The notes under the pieces are model-generated. The model ran no database searches. It was not told where the DNA came from and saw only the letters and a program-made list of their open reading frames with translations. The position numbers and the translations under genes were made by a program. From Novosphingobium sp. (GTDB lineage: Bacteria; Pseudomonadota; Alphaproteobacteria; Sphingomonadales; Sphingomonadaceae), in NCBI RefSeq assembly GCF_027486195.1, contig NZ_JAIXPP010000024.1, positions 1 to 36,850 of the forward strand: a DNA stretch of 36,850 nt, read 5' to 3'. Positions 25,081 to 34,611 of the stretch are shown here, one piece after another; positions within the stretch are counted from its first letter, which is position 1, and every line of letters starts with the position of its first letter.

Positions 25081-27806
25081 TCGTGGATCTCCAGTTTCTC
25101 GTCAAAAATGGTGTGCCAACAGGCCGCGATATCGCGGCGGGCCGCCAGCACGGCAGTCAGCAGGCCCGGCCATTCGGCCAGACCGCACGCTTTGGCAACG
25201 ATAGCGCGGCTGGCTTCAGGCGGATAGCGTCCGTCGGGGGCAACGAGGCGCACGACAATGAGCAGCCGCGCCAGCAGATCGTGCGCGGCGCGCAAGGGGG
25301 CCGGCAGCAGACCCGCCGAGATCAGGGCATCGACTGCACACCCGAGATCGGGATCGAGCGCGGTACGCTCGCGCAGCTGCAGATAGTGGACGAGGAACTC
25401 CAGATCGACGAGCCCGCCGCGTGCCAGCTTCACGTCGAGCGGGCCCGCTGGCGGCTTGTGCTGCGCCATTTCCACCCGCATCGCATGGACATCGGCGCGC
25501 AGCTTCTCGCCGTCGCGCGGGCGGTGCAGCACGTCATCGATGATCGTCGAAAGCGCGGCGCAGTCTTCTGCCCGTCCGAACAGGGGCCGCGCCCGGCACA
25601 GCGCCATGTGCTCCCAGGTCCACGCATCCTCGCGCTGATAGCGCGCAAAGCTCTCAAGGCTAACGGCGAGCGGCCCTTGCGCACCGCTGGGCCGCAGGCG
25701 GACATCCACTTCGTAGAGCGCGCCTGCCGCAGTCGGGGCGGACAGCGCTGCGATCACCCGCTGGGCGAGCCGGTTGTAGTAAAGCGTGCTGCCAAGCGGT
25801 CTGGCTCCGTCCGATTCGCCGGTGTGATCGCCGCTGAACAGGAACACGATGTCGAGGTCCGAGGCATGGGTGAGGGCCGCGCCGCCCAGTCTGCCGAGCC
25901 CGAGGATAACGAGTTCGCTGCCGGCGATCTGGCCGTGGGCGCGGACGAATTCGCCCCGCGCCGCTTCAGTGAGTACGAGAATCGCGGCTTCGGCGATGCG
26001 CGAAAGGGCGGCGGCAACGTCGAGCGGATCGCGCCAGGTTTCGCTTGCCTGGCTTTCGATCAGTTGCACGCCGAGTGCAAAGCGCCACTCACCGACCTTT
26101 CGGCGCACGGCATCGAGCAGGCACTGGTAATCATCGCCTGCCTCGCAGCGCCGAAACTCGGTGGCGAGGCTTTCGACACTGCCAGGCAGATCGAAGGCGC
26201 TGCGATCGATCAGCGTGTCGAGCAGGTCCGAACGGCGGGCGAGCTCGTCGGCCAGCGTGGGCGCGTGGGCGAGGACGCGCATGACGACGCCGAGCAGCGC
26301 GGGGCGCGCCTCCAGCAGCTGGAAGATGTTGATCGCGCTCGGCAGCCCGGCAAGCAGACCTTCCCAGCGCAGCAGCGCGCGTTCGGGATCAGGCGCTGCG
26401 GCCAGAGCGCCGAGCAGCGTGCCGCGCAGACGCGCAAAGGCGGCGCGGGCTTCGGCGCTGCGCAGGGCGCGGTACTGGCCGCTTTCCCAGCTTTCGATTC
26501 GTGTGGCGAGCGCACCCGGATCGGCAAAGCCAAGCGCCTGCAGTTCCTGTTCGAGTGGGCGGGCGGTGACGGGGACCGCCCCGCTTGGCGCATAAGTGGC
26601 AATCAGGTTGTCGAACCGGCTGCCGACGGCCTCCGAGATTCGGGCCAGTTCTTCCACCAGCGCCGCGCCGGACCGAAGGCCCTCCAGTCGCGCCACGGCA
26701 TCGAGTTGCGCGGGATCGGTCGGCAGGCTGTGCGTCTGCTGGTCCGCGATCATCTGCAGTCGGTGTTCGAGTGTACGCAGCCGGTCGTAGCTGTCGCCAA
26801 GCAGCACGGCGTCATCGGTGGTGACGATTCCGGCCTCCGCCAGAGCGTCGAGCGCCGCGCGGGTGCCGCGCAGGCGCAGCGCGGGGTTGCGGCCACCGTG
26901 GATCAGCTGATGCGTCTGGGCGAAGAATTCGACCTCGCGGATGCCGCCGCGCCCGCGTTTGAGGTCATATCCGGGGCCGACGGCCTGCCCACCGGCGTAG
27001 TGGTCGCGAATACGCGTGGTCAGGCGTCCGATCTCGGCAATCGCGCCGAAATCAAGGCTGCGGCGCCAGACGAACGGGCGGATCGCATCGAGAAAGACCT
27101 GCCCTGCGACGACGTCCCCTGCTGCCGGACGCGCACGGATATAGGCAGCTCGCTCCCATGCCAGCGCGCTCGATTCGTAGTGCGTGATGGCGGCGACAAA
27201 GGGCAGCGCCAGCGGTGTGACCTCGGCCGCAGGGCGCAGACGCAGATCGACGCGAAAAACGTATCCCTCGCTCGTGACCGTGCTCAGCAGCTCGACCACA
27301 GTGCGCGCGATGCGCTGGGCCGCTTCGGCTGGATCGTCGCGTTCGCGGCGCGGCAGTAGGTCGGGATCGTAGAGCAGGATCGGGTCGATATCCGACGAGT
27401 AGTTGAGCTCGCCCGCGCCGTGCTTGCCGAGCGCGATGGCTGAAAAGCCCCGCGGTTCGGCATCGGGGACGCGGCGGCGCATGGCGGCGATGATCGCGGC
27501 GTCAAGCGCACAATCGGCAAATGCAGACAGTTCGGTCATCACCCGGGCGAGCGGAAGCGCGCCAGCGAGATCCCCGATGGCAAGCGCGACAGCAAGCGCC
27601 AGTCGCTGCCGGCGCAAGGCGATGCCGGTGTCAGGCTCCCCGGACCCTGCCTGATGGGCGGCAGCGAGCGCATCCTCGATTCGGCCGGCCCTGAGCAGCG
27701 CCTCGAGATCGGGCAGCCGGTCCAGGCCGCGGGCGAGGAACGGCGCTTCGCTGCGGGCGCGGTGGAGGGCGTGCGCCCAGTCCGCTGTCTGGCTGGTGCC
27801 GGTCAT
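25077..27806 (-). CDS. glnE: Bifunctional glutamine synthetase adenylyltransferase/adenylyl-removing enzyme
   Basis: 909 residues from the ATG at 27804-27806 (MTGTSQTADW). An upstream ATG adds 20 residues of unlikely sequence, though no clear ribosome binding site marks either. Two nucleotidyltransferase domains are present. The N-terminal one has ALGKHGAGELNYSSDIDPI at about 120-140. The C-terminal one has LGLGRLGGAALTHASDLDI at about 635-655. Each is followed by a helical domain; DLKRGRGGIREVEF and DVKLARGGLVDLEF mark the paired repeats. It adds or removes AMP on glutamine synthetase in response to PII and glutamine. Confidence 0.95.
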   Translation of the reverse strand: MTGTSQTADWAHALHRARSEAPFLARGLDRLPDLEALLRAGRIEDALAAAHQAGSGEPDTGIALRRQRLALAVALAIGDLAGALPLARVMTELSAFADCALDAAIIAAMRRRVPDAEPRGFSAIALGKHGAGELNYSSDIDPILLYDPDLLPRRERDDPAEAAQRIARTVVELLSTVTSEGYVFRVDLRLRPAAEVTPLALPFVAAITHYESSALAWERAAYIRARPAAGDVVAGQVFLDAIRPFVWRRSLDFGAIAEIGRLTTRIRDHYAGGQAVGPGYDLKRGRGGIREVEFFAQTHQLIHGGRNPALRLRGTRAALDALAEAGIVTTDDAVLLGDSYDRLRTLEHRLQMIADQQTHSLPTDPAQLDAVARLEGLRSGAALVEELARISEAVGSRFDNLIATYAPSGAVPVTARPLEQELQALGFADPGALATRIESWESGQYRALRSAEARAAFARLRGTLLGALAAAPDPERALLRWEGLLAGLPSAINIFQLLEARPALLGVVMRVLAHAPTLADELARRSDLLDTLIDRSAFDLPGSVESLATEFRRCEAGDDYQCLLDAVRRKVGEWRFALGVQLIESQASETWRDPLDVAAALSRIAEAAILVLTEAARGEFVRAHGQIAGSELVILGLGRLGGAALTHASDLDIVFLFSGDHTGESDGARPLGSTLYYNRLAQRVIAALSAPTAAGALYEVDVRLRPSGAQGPLAVSLESFARYQREDAWTWEHMALCRARPLFGRAEDCAALSTIIDDVLHRPRDGEKLRADVHAMRVEMAQHKPPAGPLDVKLARGGLVDLEFLVHYLQLRERTALDPDLGCAVDALISAGLLPAPLRAAHDLLARLLIVVRLVAPDGRYPPEASRAIVAKACGLAEWPGLLTAVLAARRDIAACWHTIFDEKLEIHE

Positions 27807-27934
27807 GGTTCTGCGATGCCCGGTCGGCGCCGTGCGATCAAGCGCATGCGTGCGGCTTGCCAGCACGCGGGGGCTCTGCCACCTGTGCCGCCACTGCCAG
27901 AACCGGTGCTTTGAATGCCATGAGGGAATTGAGG

Positions 27935-29641
27935 ATGAAGATCAGCAAGTCGTTTGGTCGCAAGGTCTTGGGCCTGATGTGCGGTGCTGCGCTGGTAATG
28001 CCGATGGCAGCGAGCCACGCTGCGTCCGCAGTGCCTCCGGTCGATGAGGCACTGATGCGGGAGACGATCCGCACGCTGTCGTCTGACGAGTACGAAGGTC
28101 GCGGGCCGGGCACTGCTGCCGAGCCGAAGACGCTCGACGCGATCATCGCGCGGTTCAAGGCGGCCGGGCTTCAGCCCGGCAACAAGGGGCAAGATGGCAA
28201 GCCAACGTGGCTGCAGGATGTGCCGACGGCAACAATCACCGCAACCAATCGCAGCCCGCTCACCATCACCGGCGGTGCCCAATCGGCAACCGTCACCTCG
28301 ATGACTTTCAAGCCTTCGACCGAATTCGTGGCAGGCAGCTATCGCATCACGCCGCATACCGAAGTGAAGGACAGCGAGCTGGTCTTTGTCGGCTATGGCA
28401 TCAACGCGCCCGAACTGGGCTGGAACGACTATGCCGGCATCGACATGCACGGAAAGACCGCCGTCATCCTCGTCAACGATCCGGACTATGCGATGGAAGG
28501 CGAGAACGGTCTCTTCCGCGGTCGCCGCATGACCTACTACGGGCGGTGGACCTACAAGTTCGAGGAAGCTGCGCGGCAGGGAGCCACGGGGGCGCTGATC
28601 ATCCACGATACCTTCCCGGCAGCCTATGGCTGGCAGGTGGTCGAATCGAGCTGGTCCGGCGCGCAGCATTTCGTGCAGACCGCCAACGATGGCGCGGATC
28701 AGACCGGGGCGAACGGCTGGATCCAGAAGCCGGTGGCGGAGGCGATCCTCAAGGCGGCCGGCAAGGATCTTGCTGCGCTGACGGCTGCGGCGCAGGCGAA
28801 GGGCTTCAAGCCGGTGCCGCTCGGCCTCAAGGCCAGCCTCTCGTTCGACAACACGATCGAGAAAGCCAATTCGCACAACGTCGTAGGTCTGCTGCCGGGC
28901 AAGACGCGTCCCGATGAATACGTGCTCTACAGCGCGCATTGGGATCACCTTGGTCGCTGCAAGCCCGATGCGACGGGTGATGACATCTGCAACGGCGCGG
29001 TCGACAACGCGACCGGCGTTGCCGCACTGGCGGCGCTGGCCAAGATGAACGCTGCCGCAGGCGGCACGGCGCGCAGCCAGGTTTTCCTTGCCGTCACGCT
29101 CGAGGAGTCGGGCCTGCTGGGCTCCGAATACTATGCGCAGAACCCGGTCTTCCCGCTCGCGAAGACGGTGGGCGGCGTCAATATGGATGCGCTGGCGGTG
29201 GGTGGCCCCGCGAAGGACATCACCGTTACCGGGGGCGACAAGTCCGAACTGACGACGATCCTGCGCAAGGTCGAGGGCGAGATGGGCCTCAGCGAATCGC
29301 CGGAGGAGCATCCCGAGCGCGGCCATTACTACCGCTCCGACCACTTCAGCTTCGCCAAGCGCGGGGTGCCGATGTTCGATGTCGCCCGCGGCACCGATCT
29401 TGTGGTGGGCGGCAAAGCGGCCGGGCAGGCTGCTTCGGATGACTACACCAACGTGCGCTATCATCAGCCGAGCGACCAGTATCAGGAAAGCTGGGACATC
29501 TCGGGCATGGTCCAGGATGTGAAGCTGTTCTATCGGCTCGGCCGCGAGCTTGCCGACAGCTCGGTGTGGCCGAACTGGCACCCGAACGACGAATTCCGGG
29601 CGATCCGCGACAAGAGCCTCGCCGAAGCGAAGGGCAAGTAA
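27935..29641 (+). CDS. Exported M28 family zinc metallopeptidase with PA domain
   Basis: 568 residues from the ATG at 27935, chosen because GAGGG lies eight bases upstream and the signal peptide starts there (cleavage after SHA, about residue 29). A PA insert domain spans about 125-255. The M28 catalytic domain has its co-catalytic zinc ligands in order: His in YSAHWDHLG (about 335), Asp in NGAVDNATG (about 356), Glu-Glu in TLEESGLLGS (about 390), Asp in VNMDAL (about 418) and His in RYHQPSD (about 510). Members are aminopeptidases or carboxypeptidases of the periplasm or outside. It runs into the agmatine deiminase gene after three bases. Confidence 0.93.
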   Translation: MKISKSFGRKVLGLMCGAALVMPMAASHAASAVPPVDEALMRETIRTLSSDEYEGRGPGTAAEPKTLDAIIARFKAAGLQPGNKGQDGKPTWLQDVPTATITATNRSPLTITGGAQSATVTSMTFKPSTEFVAGSYRITPHTEVKDSELVFVGYGINAPELGWNDYAGIDMHGKTAVILVNDPDYAMEGENGLFRGRRMTYYGRWTYKFEEAARQGATGALIIHDTFPAAYGWQVVESSWSGAQHFVQTANDGADQTGANGWIQKPVAEAILKAAGKDLAALTAAAQAKGFKPVPLGLKASLSFDNTIEKANSHNVVGLLPGKTRPDEYVLYSAHWDHLGRCKPDATGDDICNGAVDNATGVAALAALAKMNAAAGGTARSQVFLAVTLEESGLLGSEYYAQNPVFPLAKTVGGVNMDALAVGGPAKDITVTGGDKSELTTILRKVEGEMGLSESPEEHPERGHYYRSDHFSFAKRGVPMFDVARGTDLVVGGKAAGQAASDDYTNVRYHQPSDQYQESWDISGMVQDVKLFYRLGRELADSSVWPNWHPNDEFRAIRDKSLAEAKGK

Positions 29642-29644
29642 CCC

Positions 29645-30631
29645 ATGACCGCGACTGCGCTGCGAATGCCGCCGGAATGGCATCCGCAGGACTGGCTGTG
29701 GATCGGCTTTCCGCATCTGGCGGAGGAATGGTCCGGCGTGATCGATGCTGCTCAGGAGCAGATTGCCGCCTTTGCTAGCGCCGTTGCCGATAGCGGACAG
29801 GAAGTCCGCCTGATCGTGCGCGACGGAGCCAACGAGGCGCGCGCGCGCAGTCTGGTGTCGAGCGCGGTCACGCTGGAGCGCCGCGTCTATGGCGATGTGT
29901 GGTTGCGCGATACGGGGCCGCTGGTGGTGTGTGGGGGCGAAGAGCGGCGCGCGCGGCTGTTTGGCTTCAACGGCTGGGGCGGCAAGTATCTGATGCCCGG
30001 GGACGAGGCGATCGGCGCCGATCTGGCCGCCAGCGCGGGTCTGCCTGCGGACCGTTGCGACTGGATCCTTGAAGGCGGCGCGCTTGATGGTGACGGGACA
30101 GGCCTTGTTACGACGACTGCGCAGTGCCTTCTTAATCCGAACCGCAATCCATCATTGGCAAAGGCCGATCTTGAAGCGCGGCTGGCGCGCGATCTCGGGT
30201 ACGAGCGCGTGCTGTGGCTCGGAGATGGCCTCATCAACGATCATACTGATGGCCATGTCGACAACCTTGCGCGGTTCGTGGCGCCGAACCGGCTGGCGCT
30301 GCCGCGCGCGACCGGGCCGGGCGATCCCAATGCGACGATCTATACCGATGCGGCAGCGCGGGCGCGTGATTTCGGAGTGGAAGTTGTAGAGGTTCCTTCG
30401 CCGGGGCTGGTTGAATGGGGCGGGATGATCCAGCCGGCGAGCTACATGAACTTCGTGATCGCCAACGAGGTGGTCATCGTTCCGGTGTTCGGAACGCAGC
30501 ATGACGATGATGGCGTCGCCGCGATTGCGGAACTCTTTCCCGGGCGCGCGGTCATCGGGCTCATGGCCGATGCGGTGCTTGCAGGCGGCGGGGGTTTCCA
30601 TTGTTCCAGTCAGCAAATGCCTGCGGCCTGA
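29645..30631 (+). CDS. aguA: Agmatine deiminase / peptidylarginine-deiminase family protein
   Basis: 328 residues, a little shorter than many AguA proteins. The catalytic set is visible: WLRDTGP (about 86), EGGALDGDGTG (about 148), HTDGHVDNLARFV (about 200) and nucleophilic Cys in GGGGFHCSSQQMP (about 320). It converts agmatine to N-carbamoylputrescine in the cytoplasm, on the route from arginine to putrescine. No aguB amidohydrolase is next to it. The start follows the M28 stop by three bases. Since the family also includes other guanidino hydrolases, the exact substrate is likely but not certain. Confidence 0.88.
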   Translation: MTATALRMPPEWHPQDWLWIGFPHLAEEWSGVIDAAQEQIAAFASAVADSGQEVRLIVRDGANEARARSLVSSAVTLERRVYGDVWLRDTGPLVVCGGEERRARLFGFNGWGGKYLMPGDEAIGADLAASAGLPADRCDWILEGGALDGDGTGLVTTTAQCLLNPNRNPSLAKADLEARLARDLGYERVLWLGDGLINDHTDGHVDNLARFVAPNRLALPRATGPGDPNATIYTDAAARARDFGVEVVEVPSPGLVEWGGMIQPASYMNFVIANEVVIVPVFGTQHDDDGVAAIAELFPGRAVIGLMADAVLAGGGGFHCSSQQMPAA

Positions 30632-30633
30632 TT

Positions 30634-30655
30634 ATGCGCCCCTTAACCGGCGCAT
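30634..30655. repeat. Short hairpin between agmatine deiminase and wecB genes
   Basis: ATGCGCC (30634-30640) and GGCGCAT (30649-30655) form a seven-base stem with an eight-base loop. It starts three bases after the stop codon and ends 15 bases before the wecB start. No T tract follows. It may stabilise the end of the upstream message or weakly separate the two units. Confidence 0.35.
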
Positions 30656-30670
30656 GGTAGGGGCAGGCGC

Positions 30671-31792
30671 ATGACACAGACAATTCTCGTGGTGTTCGGC
30701 ACGCGGCCGGAAGCGATCAAGATGTTTCCGGTGGTGCATGCACTAGCCGCCGATCCCGCTTTTCGCGTCGTGACCTGCGTCTCGGCGCAGCACCGCGGCA
30801 TGCTCGATCAGGTGCTGGCTATCGCCGGGATCGTGCCGGATCATGATCTTGATCTGATGAAACCCGACCAGACGCTCGACGGCCTCACCGCTGCGCTGCT
30901 CACGGGCCTGGGCGGGGTGATGGACGCTGAAAAGCCGGACTGGGTCGTGGTGCAGGGCGATACCGCCACCGCGATGGCCGGTGCGCTGGCGGCCTATTAC
31001 CGCAAGATCCCCGTCGCCCATGTCGAGGCTGGGCTGCGCAGCCACAATATCTATCACCCCTGGCCCGAGGAGGTGAACCGCAAGATCATCGGCACCATCG
31101 CTGCGCTACATTTTGCGCCGACCGAGACCTCTGCTGCGGCGCTCAAGGCCGAGAACGTAGCCGCCGATGCCATCCACGTGACCGGCAACACCGTGATCGA
31201 TGCGCTGCAATGGGTGAGCGCCCGGATCGAAGCCGAACCTGCACTGGCAAGCGGTCTTGCGGGCCTTGAGGCACGGTTCGCGGGCAAGCGGATCATCGGC
31301 GTCACCAGCCACCGGCGCGAGAATTTCGGCGGGGGGCTGGAGGCTATCGCCGAGGCGATTCGGCAGATTGCCGCGCGCCCCGATGTGGCGCTGATCTTCC
31401 CGGTCCACCCCAATCCCAATGTGCGCAAGGTGATGGAAGGCGCGCTGGGCGATCTTCCCAACGTCGCGCTGATCGAGCCGCTCGACTATCCGCACTTCGC
31501 GCGCCTGCTGGGCCTGGCCGAAATCATGCTCACCGACAGCGGCGGCGTGCAGGAGGAAGCGCCCGCGCTCGGCAAGCCTGTCCTCGTCATGCGCGAGACG
31601 ACCGAGCGGCCCGAGGGCGTCGAGGCCGGCACGGCGCGGCTCGTGGGCACCGACACAGCCCGGATAGTTTCCGAAATCTTTACTCTGCTCGACGATAAGG
31701 CTGCCTATTCGGCAATGGCGCGCGCGCACAATCCCTTCGGGGACGGGCACGCTGCGCAGCGTATCGTGGAGCTCTTGGGGAATGTCCGCTAA
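30671..31792 (+). CDS. wecB: UDP-N-acetylglucosamine 2-epimerase (non-hydrolysing)
   Basis: 373 residues. The family motifs are in place: FGTRPEAIKMFPV (about 9-21), VQGDT, HVEAGLRS (about 117-124), VTGNTVIDAL, SHRRENFG (about 211), HPNPNVR and the TDSGGVQEEAPALGKP block. It interconverts UDP-GlcNAc and UDP-ManNAc in the cytoplasm. A GGTAGGGGCAGG stretch serves as ribosome binding site. The last 11 bases overlap the start of wecC, so the two enzymes are made together and catalyse consecutive steps towards UDP-ManNAcA. Confidence 0.96.
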   Translation: MTQTILVVFGTRPEAIKMFPVVHALAADPAFRVVTCVSAQHRGMLDQVLAIAGIVPDHDLDLMKPDQTLDGLTAALLTGLGGVMDAEKPDWVVVQGDTATAMAGALAAYYRKIPVAHVEAGLRSHNIYHPWPEEVNRKIIGTIAALHFAPTETSAAALKAENVAADAIHVTGNTVIDALQWVSARIEAEPALASGLAGLEARFAGKRIIGVTSHRRENFGGGLEAIAEAIRQIAARPDVALIFPVHPNPNVRKVMEGALGDLPNVALIEPLDYPHFARLLGLAEIMLTDSGGVQEEAPALGKPVLVMRETTERPEGVEAGTARLVGTDTARIVSEIFTLLDDKAAYSAMARAHNPFGDGHAAQRIVELLGNVR

Positions 31793-33101
31793 AATCGGAA
31801 ATGGCGATCAGAAGCCGCAGGTCTGCGTTGTCGGCCTCGGCTACATCGGACTTCCCACTGCTGCGATCATTGCCCGTTCCGGCTGCCCGGTGCTCGGCCT
31901 CGATGTGACGCAGCACGTGGTCGACACGATCAACCGCGGCGAAATCCATATCGAGGAAGTCGATCTCGACGGGCTGGTGCAGGGCGTGGTCCAGCGCGGC
32001 CTGCTGCGCGCATCGACCCAGATCGAACCCGCCGACGTTTTCGTCATCGCGGTGCCGACACCGTTCGCCAAGGACGGTCACCACACGCCGGACGTATCTT
32101 ATGTTCAGGCCGCTGCCAGCGAAGTGGCAGGTGTGCTCAAGCCCGGCGACGTTGTGATCCTCGAATCGACCAGCCCCGTGGGCACGACCGATGCGATGCG
32201 TGATCTGATGGCGGGCCTGCGTCCGGATCTCAAGTTCCCCGGCCTGACGCGCGAGACACCGGACGTGTCGATCGCCTATTGCCCCGAGCGCGTGCTGCCG
32301 GGCCGCATTCTGGAAGAACTCACCAACAACGACCGCTCGATCGGCGGCATTACCCCCCGCTGCGCACGCAAGGCGCTCGCCTTCTACAAGCGCTTCGTCC
32401 GGGGAACCTGCATCACCACCGACGCGCGTTCGGCAGAAATGACCAAGCTGGTCGAAAACGCCTACCGCGACGTGAACATCGCGTTTGCCAACGAGCTTTC
32501 GATCGTGGCGGACCGCATGGGTCTTGATGTGTGGGAAGTGATCCGGCTGGCCAACCGCCACCCGCGCGTCAATATCCTGCAGCCGGGCCCGGGCGTCGGC
32601 GGACACTGCATCGCGGTCGATCCCTGGTTCATCGTGGCGAGCGCGCCCGACGATACCCCGCTGATCCGCACCGCGCGCGGGGTCAACGACCAGAAGATGC
32701 ACCACGTGATCGCACGGGCCACCGAACTGATCGAAGCGCAGCCCAATGCTCGCATCGCGTGCCTCGGCCTCGCGTTCAAGGCCAACATCGACGACTTCCG
32801 CGAGAGCCCGGCGCGCTTTGTCGCAGCGCGGATCGCCCGCAAGTACGGCAATCGCGTGAGCATCGTTGAGCCTTATGCGAACGTGCTGCCAGTCGAATTC
32901 ACCGACACCGGCGCAAGCCTGATCGATCTCGACGATGCGCTGGAGACCTGCGACCTGCTGGTCGTGTTGGTCGACCACGACGTGTTCAAGGTCGTCCCGC
33001 TCGCTGAGCGCAGCGGCAAGGTGATCTACGATACGCGCGGCATCTGGCCGGACCAGCCGGATGCGGAGAGTGCCGGCACCGCGCTGCGGCTTGCCAGCTG
33101 A
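31782..33101 (+). CDS. wecC: UDP-N-acetyl-D-mannosamine dehydrogenase
   Basis: 439 residues of the UDP-glucose/GDP-mannose dehydrogenase superfamily. The N-terminal NAD site is CVVGLGYIGLPTAA (about 14-28). The catalytic Cys276 lies in GPGVGGHCIAVDPWF. A C-terminal UDP-binding domain follows (LAFKANIDDFRESPA, about 328-342). The pairing with wecB and the WecC-like HCIAVDPWF context favour UDP-ManNAc as substrate, giving UDP-ManNAcA. A UDP-GlcNAc dehydrogenase (WbpA-like) is the main alternative. ManNAcA is a building block of exopolysaccharides, O-antigens and enterobacterial common antigen. Confidence 0.93.
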   Translation: MSAKIGNGDQKPQVCVVGLGYIGLPTAAIIARSGCPVLGLDVTQHVVDTINRGEIHIEEVDLDGLVQGVVQRGLLRASTQIEPADVFVIAVPTPFAKDGHHTPDVSYVQAAASEVAGVLKPGDVVILESTSPVGTTDAMRDLMAGLRPDLKFPGLTRETPDVSIAYCPERVLPGRILEELTNNDRSIGGITPRCARKALAFYKRFVRGTCITTDARSAEMTKLVENAYRDVNIAFANELSIVADRMGLDVWEVIRLANRHPRVNILQPGPGVGGHCIAVDPWFIVASAPDDTPLIRTARGVNDQKMHHVIARATELIEAQPNARIACLGLAFKANIDDFRESPARFVAARIARKYGNRVSIVEPYANVLPVEFTDTGASLIDLDDALETCDLLVVLVDHDVFKVVPLAERSGKVIYDTRGIWPDQPDAESAGTALRLAS

Positions 33102-33141
33102 GCTCATGCGGTCGAGCCTGCCCGTGGCCGGAAGGATCGCC

Positions 33142-34611
33142 ATGAGACTACCCCTTCGGCTGGCCGCCGGTCTCGCGGTCCTCGGCACCATCGGCTGCAG
33201 CGGCCTCGGCAGCGAATCGAACGCGCAAACGACAGCGCGCGGCGCCGGCACTGGGCAGCAGACGGCTGTGCCGCCGCTTCAGCCAGTGGTCCCGCCGGAG
33301 CTGCCGCCGCCGCGCACGCTGGCCGAATATGCCGCACACGATGCGACCTACCCGTCCTACATGCCGATGCAGGGGCTACGCCGGCCCGCCAACCGCTTCT
33401 TCGTGAAGTGCGATGCCTCGCAGGCGGCAGGGCGCGAGGTCTATCAGGGCAACGATTTAGCTTCGCTCTATGGCCGCGCCGAAGGCGGCCTCGAGTTCAT
33501 CTACGAAGCCCGCGACCGGGCTGGACGGCCTTGCGTCTACCCCTTTGCGCCCAGCCTGCCGGACATCGTCGGCAACCTCGATGGCACGCAGTACATCTTC
33601 CGCTCGTCCATTCCCGGCGAGCGGGTGACGTTTCGCAGCGGCGATCAATGGGCTGTCCTGCGCTTGCGTGCGCTGGAAATGGGCCGAAGCCGCATTCATT
33701 TCGAAATGCGGGACATCGAGCTCGATTTTCCCGGTGCGATCCAGCCGATGGGCGCGCTGCATCTGGAGACGTTCGGAGGTGCGCCGCCCGGCCTGTTCAC
33801 GGCGGTCATCCGGCGATCGCGGCTGTTCGGCGGCAAGAACGCGATTTTCGTGCCCAGCGGTGAGACCATGCTCTATGCCGAAGACAGCGAGATCGAGGGC
33901 AATGTCGGCACCAACAATGATCAGGAGCACAGCACTTACATCAATGGCACGCTGGTTTCCCATTTCCGCAATGTAAGCTGGAAGGGCCAATTGGGCTGGA
34001 GCAATATCGCAAGCGGGCACCAGCTGAAGGACAAGGCCTATTTGCGCATCTACGAGAATGTTCGTGTCTCGAACGCCCCGGGCCGTGGTTCGCCTTCGGC
34101 GATGCCGCTTATCGATGCGACTTCGTTCGGGTTTACCTGGGCCAACAACCTCCGGATCGATCGGGTCGCGCCGCTGCAGGAGCCGCGCGATGCGCTCGTC
34201 GATCTGCGCAGCGAGATCCTCTATGGTAATCCGCAGCACTATCCCTGGCCGGTGATTGCCACGTCCGAATGGCGGATGCCGCCTGCGGCGCTTGGTGCGC
34301 TTGATCAGGTGTACCTGTCGGTGTTCTTCAACACCGAGGTGCACAGCTTCCGCACCGAGCCGTATGTCTTCGCGCTGCGTCCATGGGGACGGGGGTTCAC
34401 GCCCGGGACTGCAACGATTGCGGGCGAGGGCCTTACGACTCGCACCGAGCAGCGCGCTGTCTCGCTCGCATTCGGCACGAGCGGGACCTTCAGCAAGGTC
34501 TACTCCGCAGATGGCTGGACATATGCCAACCCGAGGCTTTCGGACGAGATGCTATGGGTGGCTGACCGCGACGCCTTCATCCGCCATGCGCTGGGGCTGA
34601 TTGGGCGTTAG
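33142..34611 (+). CDS. Exported protein, probable right-handed beta-helix fold, unknown function
   Basis: 489 residues from the ATG at 33142. GGAAGGA stands a few bases upstream, and a signal peptide begins there. It contains GTIGCSGLGS, a possible but imperfect lipobox. A proline-rich linker (about 40-60) leads to repeated short beta segments between about 130 and 350. One of them is HSTYINGTLVSHFRNVSW followed by GHQLKDKAYLRIYENV, a pattern common in parallel beta-helix (pectate-lyase-like) proteins. No lyase catalytic motif was recognised. It starts 40 bases after wecC on the same strand, so a role in handling a ManNAcA-containing glycan is plausible but inferred. Its last 60 bases overlap the convergent hydroxylase gene. 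Confidence 0.72.
   Translation: MRLPLRLAAGLAVLGTIGCSGLGSESNAQTTARGAGTGQQTAVPPLQPVVPPELPPPRTLAEYAAHDATYPSYMPMQGLRRPANRFFVKCDASQAAGREVYQGNDLASLYGRAEGGLEFIYEARDRAGRPCVYPFAPSLPDIVGNLDGTQYIFRSSIPGERVTFRSGDQWAVLRLRALEMGRSRIHFEMRDIELDFPGAIQPMGALHLETFGGAPPGLFTAVIRRSRLFGGKNAIFVPSGETMLYAEDSEIEGNVGTNNDQEHSTYINGTLVSHFRNVSWKGQLGWSNIASGHQLKDKAYLRIYENVRVSNAPGRGSPSAMPLIDATSFGFTWANNLRIDRVAPLQEPRDALVDLRSEILYGNPQHYPWPVIATSEWRMPPAALGALDQVYLSVFFNTEVHSFRTEPYVFALRPWGRGFTPGTATIAGEGLTTRTEQRAVSLAFGTSGTFSKVYSADGWTYANPRLSDEMLWVADRDAFIRHALGLIGR

Noticed and set aside
25029..27359. 776-codon plus-strand open frame
   Set aside because: Antisense of glnE; no domain or ribosome binding site.
27803..29716. 637-codon minus-strand open frame
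   Set aside because: Antisense of the M28 peptidase gene, which has intact zinc ligands and a signal peptide.
31680..33251. 523-codon minus-strand open frame
   Set aside because: Antisense of wecC; no recognisable features.
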